From: Ricordea florida
Lineage: Eukaryota; Cnidaria; Anthozoa; Corallimorpharia; Ricordeidae
Length of the DNA: 64,000 nt
Direction of reading: 5' to 3'
Assembly (NCBI GenBank): GCA_949710005.1
Contig: OX453275.1
Span: 30,509,218 to 30,573,217, forward strand
In this document: one piece after another, positions 60,497-64,000 of the stretch
Layout of the letters: each line of letters starts with the position of its first letter
Position numbering within the stretch: position 1 is the first letter of the stretch
Notes under the pieces: model-generated
What the model was told of the DNA's origin: nothing
The model's database searches: none
Seen by the model: only the letters and a program-made list of their open reading frames with translations
Translations under genes and position numbers: made by a program

Positions 60497-61729
60497 TTAA
60501 TAGTAGACGACTTGACTTACAAGGTCGAATGCTGCGTCACCTAGGAGGAAGACGTGGCAGTTGGCATTACCACCGCCACCGGCTTTTTCATAGATCCGGA
60601 ACTGAAGATTTCTTCCCGGACCGATAGCTGCTTGTCCGTCGCCGTGAACGAGGTGGTCGCGAGACGTGCGGAGATCGATGAAGATCCCGTATTTGTCATG
60701 TGAGAACCCAGTAGGGCGGGTGACCACCGAGAGTGGAGCTGGGGGGTGCACCAACCATTCTGCGCCGGCTCGCGCCGTCTCCCAAATATCTGCGGGGAGC
60801 ATGCCGCTGGGGTACAGCGTGTTGGGGAAGCCGTTGAGGTCGAACTCAACCTTTGTCACGCCCGGATTCGGAAAGGCTTCGCTGTTTCGCGCTCCCGCGG
60901 GGAACTGATCGACGAACAGGAACAGGACACCCACAAAGCTTTTGAGTTGCACGGGGATGTTGTCCGTGAGAATTGTCTCGGTGGCCTTCGCAAAGGCGAT
61001 CACTTTGTAGTGCGAGATGTGGTTGTAAAGAACCACTCTCGGGATGTGCTACGCGTAATCGGGGGACTCAATCGCCTGATACACCAGTTCTATGTTTTTT
61101 AGTGTGTAGCTCCCAATCTTGTTCGTATCCGAGCTTACGATGACATCTCTGGCGGCGGCGAGAGTGAGCTCCAACCTAATTGGTGGAAGACTCGCCGTAT
61201 GGAGAACGCCGTGGGTGCGAAGGAGCTCAAAGTCAAGTGGGATCCTATATTTGGGGAAGGTCTCGGCAATTGCTACGTCCCCTGCCACATCGCCTTTGTC
61301 TCCGGCCTCTGAGCGGATTTTGTTGGCCGCGGTTGTCTGGATCCCTTGCTCGATACGGTTAGCTCGCTCTTCGGTGGGAAGCCACAGGTCGGAGAACGCT
61401 CCAACTAGGTCAGCGCGCTCCAGGTCCTCTAGGGTTTTATCGCCCATCTTGACGATCCTGCACCGAATCAAACAGCGCCCCAGGTTGTCGACAACGCGAT
61501 TGTTGGCGTGCTTCGACGATCCGCCTAGCGACACCTCGCCTACAAGGGCTAGGGTGTCTGGGACTAGGACGGTGTCGGCGGGAAGTCTGGGAATGTCAAC
61601 GTAAAGAGTCTCTTTGTGGATCGCTGAGCTAGGGTTAAAGGTCAAGCGGTGGGTGACGCGTTTTCCTTTTGCGGCCATGAGAGCGCGCGGCTCCTCCCTT
61701 GGGTCAAGCTTCTTGGAGATGTACGCCAT
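60497..61729 (-). pseudogene. Major capsid protein with in-frame TAG
   Basis: The ATG at 61729 (MAYISKKLDP) follows a TATATATA box. Blocks shared with element 1 are LTFNPSSAI, NNRVVDNLGRCL, TEERANRIEQGI, VGVLFLFVDQFPAGARNSE and FPNTLYPSGMLPADIWE. A TAG at 61049-61051 splits the frame in the middle, between the two jelly-roll halves; the frame is otherwise continuous to 60497. No intact capsid protein can come from this copy without readthrough. Confidence 0.82.
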
Positions 61730-61739
61730 TTTACTTTTA

Positions 61740-61753
61740 TTGTATATATATAG
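61740..61753. promoter_or_regulatory. Shared TATATATA promoter between capsid and coiled-coil genes
   Basis: The tract TGTATATATATAGG stands out in GC-rich surroundings. It lies 10-14 bases from both the capsid ATG (61729, minus) and the ATG at 61767 (plus). It is the only promoter candidate in the 37-base gap. Confidence 0.5.
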
Positions 61754-61766
61754 GCAGAAAAAAAAA

Positions 61767-62777
61767 ATGGATATCAACCCTGATGAAATGACCCCTTTGA
61801 TGTCCCCCGATGACGACCCCGACGATCCCGAGCCCGCCGGCGCTGAAGGTGGGAGGGTTAACCCCAGCTTCGACCCCGCCGATCTGTCGGAGGGTGGAGA
61901 ACAATTCGGGATGTATGACTTAAGACCGCGAGGTCGTCCCCGTGAGCCTGCCACAGCAGAAACGTCGTTTTCGACCGACCCTGTTGATACAATGTTGTTG
62001 CAGGGGGCACGACCAAAAACGAAGATGGTGACCAACCCTTTTGATGGGAGGCCAATCAGCGAAAAACTGCTGAAAGATGCGAAGTTGGAATTGGAGGACG
62101 AATATCCCCAAGCTAACGGTTACGAAATCGGTATTGTCGGTGGTCGTATTATGATTCGTGTGTGGGAGGGGGAAAATAAGACGTGGCGACCACTGCGCAA
62201 CTTGGATGGTGGTTTTACGCAGAACTTCTCTAAAGAATTGAAAGAAGTTCTAGGACCCTCCGTGGGTGAGATAATCGAAGAACATAACAACACAATAGAA
62301 AACCTCGAGCAGCAAAACCGACAGGATGAGGAGATAATAGCCGCTCACGATATTTCATCGGAAGATAGACGTGCTTTGGAGGCGCGGATTGCGGCGCGCG
62401 CGGAAGAGATTCAAGAACTAGAGCTGGAAAGAGAATCCTTGGAAGAGCGAATGTCTCTGCGGGACCGCGTTCGGGCTATTTTCAAAAAGTACGGTATCGG
62501 GGTCCTGGGGGTTCTCGTAGCGGCTGGGACGGTCATCGGTGTCGTCGTGGCCGCTTTACAGAGGGAGCTTGCAGGCGTAGTGCAGGGGGTAGGGCGGGGG
62601 TTGAAGACCATCGGAAAAAAGATAGGGGACCTCCTTCCTGGAGCCATAGGCGCCATTGTCTCGTTCCTCTTCCGCACGGCTGGAGAAGTTGTTGGTTTCT
62701 TAGCCAAAAACGCCTGGCTCTTGATCGTAGCCGTAGTCGTGTTTCTCATCGAGCGCTACAAGAAGAAATCTACCTAA
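61767..62777 (+). CDS. Coiled-coil protein with conserved C-terminal membrane region
   Basis: 336 residues from the ATG at 61767; the frame above it to 61614 is antisense to the capsid gene. The acidic Asp/Pro-rich N-terminus contains YDLRPRGRPRE; a coiled coil covers about 170-225; the C-terminal block from about 235 (IFKKYGIGVLGVLVAAG, RGLKTIGKKIGDLLPG, then hydrophobic helices and a basic end) matches element 1 20815-22041 almost residue for residue. Intact. It converges on the next gene with an eight-base overlap. Confidence 0.75.
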   Translation: MDINPDEMTPLMSPDDDPDDPEPAGAEGGRVNPSFDPADLSEGGEQFGMYDLRPRGRPREPATAETSFSTDPVDTMLLQGARPKTKMVTNPFDGRPISEKLLKDAKLELEDEYPQANGYEIGIVGGRIMIRVWEGENKTWRPLRNLDGGFTQNFSKELKEVLGPSVGEIIEEHNNTIENLEQQNRQDEEIIAAHDISSEDRRALEARIAARAEEIQELELERESLEERMSLRDRVRAIFKKYGIGVLGVLVAAGTVIGVVVAALQRELAGVVQGVGRGLKTIGKKIGDLLPGAIGAIVSFLFRTAGEVVGFLAKNAWLLIVAVVVFLIERYKKKST

Positions 62778-64000
62778 ACAACCACCAAGTCGCACCTGCG
62801 GCCACAACAGTGACTGCAGCTAAATTTCGCTCGTGCGCGGACGGCGCTACGGGGGCTTTAGTTTTCGGGACAAGTGGGACTGGAGGTTCTATTTTCAGCG
62901 TTGTTTCCGATACAAGGGGGACTGGGGCTTTTGTTTTCGGTGTTGTTTTCGGGACAAGGGGGACTGGGGCTTTTATTTTCGGCGTGCGCTTATGTGTCCT
63001 CTCGTTTACGTTAGGATTGACCCCGAAGGTCATATCACTGGTCGCTTTCTGGAGCTCGTTGTTGTACCCGAGAACGCTTTCTGAATTAATAACCAGGCGG
63101 CTGGGGAGCAACCAGAGCCCTGGGGCGACAGCCAGATTCAGCTGCGCTCGAGCGTCGGACAAAGCCCTTTGATAGTTCTGGATGCCGGTGGAGATATCGT
63201 TTACTACGATTGTCTCCTCTAGAAGTTGTCTAAACATTTGGCGGGTCTCAACAGCACTGTCGCTCGCCCCCACGATAGTAGATCGGGTTTTGACTTGCGA
63301 GCCAAGAACACAATAAACTAAAGCCTCGATACTACGATTTAGACGCCCCATGCCAGCCTCCGTCAGACCTTCACCCTTTTTCGGTGAAAACCAGCTGTAT
63401 TGCGCTCCGCCGTGGGCATCGTTTCGGATAAAGGCCAACAGATTACCTTGATTCTTTTTCCCACCCTCATCTGAGAAGAGATTCAGGCTATCAGGCCATG
63501 TGTTTGCTTCGGTGTCATAGCCACGGATGACGTGCAAGTTCTTTGGACCCTCGCTTGGGTACGTTATAAACACGTCTCCAAGACCGTGGTTTCGTCCGCC
63601 CTTCCAACGAAAGTCGGGGGCTCTAGGTAGTCCGAATTCGATGCAGAGGCTTTCAAAGGCGGACTTGCGAAGTGGGTTGTTTGTTTTTTGGAACGCCTTG
63701 TCTCCGGGGAGGGGACAGCCGAGCTCGAATAGGATACGGCGGGCGGTAAAGTATACGTGGAAGCGAAGCAGCCCCTGAACTATGGACGGGAAGGTTTTAT
63801 TGGTCGGGTCGGTAATCGACACCCCACACCCTGCAGTTGCGCACCATGTGGCGAAGTTCAGCTGCTGAGGCCAATATTCGTATGTGGGAGAAGAAAGCCA
63901 ACGATGAGCCTCCTTTGCCGAGCGATGTGTGATAGTAGTTTCCTTCCAGAAGTCTTGGACTCCTGCTTTGAACGAGATTTTAGGGTCAACAAAGATCTCT
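62770..64000 (-). CDS. Homolog of element 1 536-residue anchored protein (5' end off window)
   Basis: The frame is open from the right edge; an apparent start at 63822 is only a GTG inside the protein, since the upstream codons still match element 1 (WPQQLNF, CATAGCGVS). About 409 residues are seen, with no break. Between the conserved part and the anchor is a Pro/Lys-rich repeat (about four units of the form KAPVPLVPKTT), absent from element 1. The C-terminal anchor ends in WWLFR. It is oriented toward the coiled-coil gene, the reverse of element 1. Confidence 0.72.
   Translation of the reverse strand, partial: EIFVDPKISFKAGVQDFWKETTITHRSAKEAHRWLSSPTYEYWPQQLNFATWCATAGCGVSITDPTNKTFPSIVQGLLRFHVYFTARRILFELGCPLPGDKAFQKTNNPLRKSAFESLCIEFGLPRAPDFRWKGGRNHGLGDVFITYPSEGPKNLHVIRGYDTEANTWPDSLNLFSDEGGKKNQGNLLAFIRNDAHGGAQYSWFSPKKGEGLTEAGMGRLNRSIEALVYCVLGSQVKTRSTIVGASDSAVETRQMFRQLLEETIVVNDISTGIQNYQRALSDARAQLNLAVAPGLWLLPSRLVINSESVLGYNNELQKATSDMTFGVNPNVNERTHKRTPKIKAPVPLVPKTTPKTKAPVPLVSETTLKIEPPVPLVPKTKAPVAPSAHERNLAAVTVVAAGATWWLFR

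Larger units (their letters stand above)
52835..64000. mobile_element. Element 2: decayed GC-rich Maverick-type element (partial)
   Basis: It runs off the right edge of the window. Polymerase, integrase, capsid, ATPase and five smaller genes are homologous in role to element 1, but base composition is GC-rich and several genes carry stops or frameshifts. The start given is the first element-like ORF, so the true left end is a little upstream. The position after PLA2G6 exon 8 suggests an intronic insertion. Confidence 0.85.

Noticed and set aside
63770..63822. Start of the element 2 anchored protein at 63822
   Set aside because: That codon is GTG and the upstream codons still match the element 1 protein, so the gene is simply cut by the window edge.

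Overview
The window is nuclear DNA of an animal, most likely a cnidarian and probably an anthozoan. The evidence is intron-rich conserved genes with GT-AG splice sites, many fold-back repeats of a style familiar from coral genomes, and two large virus-like integrated elements. The species call is inference.

Host layout. NOL11 (81-3397, minus, cut by the window's left edge) and PIGX (3547-7848, plus, complete, six exons) share a 149-base divergent promoter. A long coiled-coil protein gene (9283-37670, minus, 11 exons, 2435 codons, unassigned) follows. Its start lies 1.16 kb from the start of a PLA2G6-type calcium-independent phospholipase A2 gene (38835-51598, plus, eight exons seen, 3' part beyond the window). 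Exon phases agree at every junction reported.

Element 1 (16171-32235) is an apparently intact Maverick/Polinton-type element in intron 9 of the coiled-coil gene. It has 256-base terminal inverted repeats with two mismatches seen by eye and a 5-base AAACT target duplication. It is AT-rich and carries about 17 uninterrupted genes: protein-primed-type family B DNA polymerase, retroviral-type integrase, double jelly-roll-type major capsid protein, A32-type packaging ATPase, a set of membrane and coiled-coil virion-type proteins, and giant-virus-like small proteins. Both TIRs carry the promoter and start codon of a gene, so two different proteins share their first residues. Most genes have a TTTAAAGAT-like box about 24 bases before the ATG. 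At least four copies of a double-hairpin mini-repeat sit in or at the ends of genes, with different stem sequences that keep their pairing.

Element 2 (from about 52835 to beyond 64000) lies just after PLA2G6 exon 8 and so probably in intron 8. It is GC-rich and decayed. Its integrase, capsid, ATPase and membrane-protein genes are homologous to those of element 1, but the capsid-membrane block is inverted as a unit. Its polymerase is a different lineage, with SAP-like, OTU-like, zinc-finger and PD-(D/E)XK-like regions in front. Polymerase, integrase, capsid, a small acidic ORF and one membrane protein each carry a stop or frameshift.

Working together, the element genes suggest a virus-like life cycle: integrase inserts, polymerase copies from the inverted repeats, capsid plus ATPase package DNA, and the membrane proteins act in virion structure or entry. 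Only element 1 looks capable of encoding its full set. The rest of the window is introns with fold-back MITEs, LINE remnants and minisatellites.
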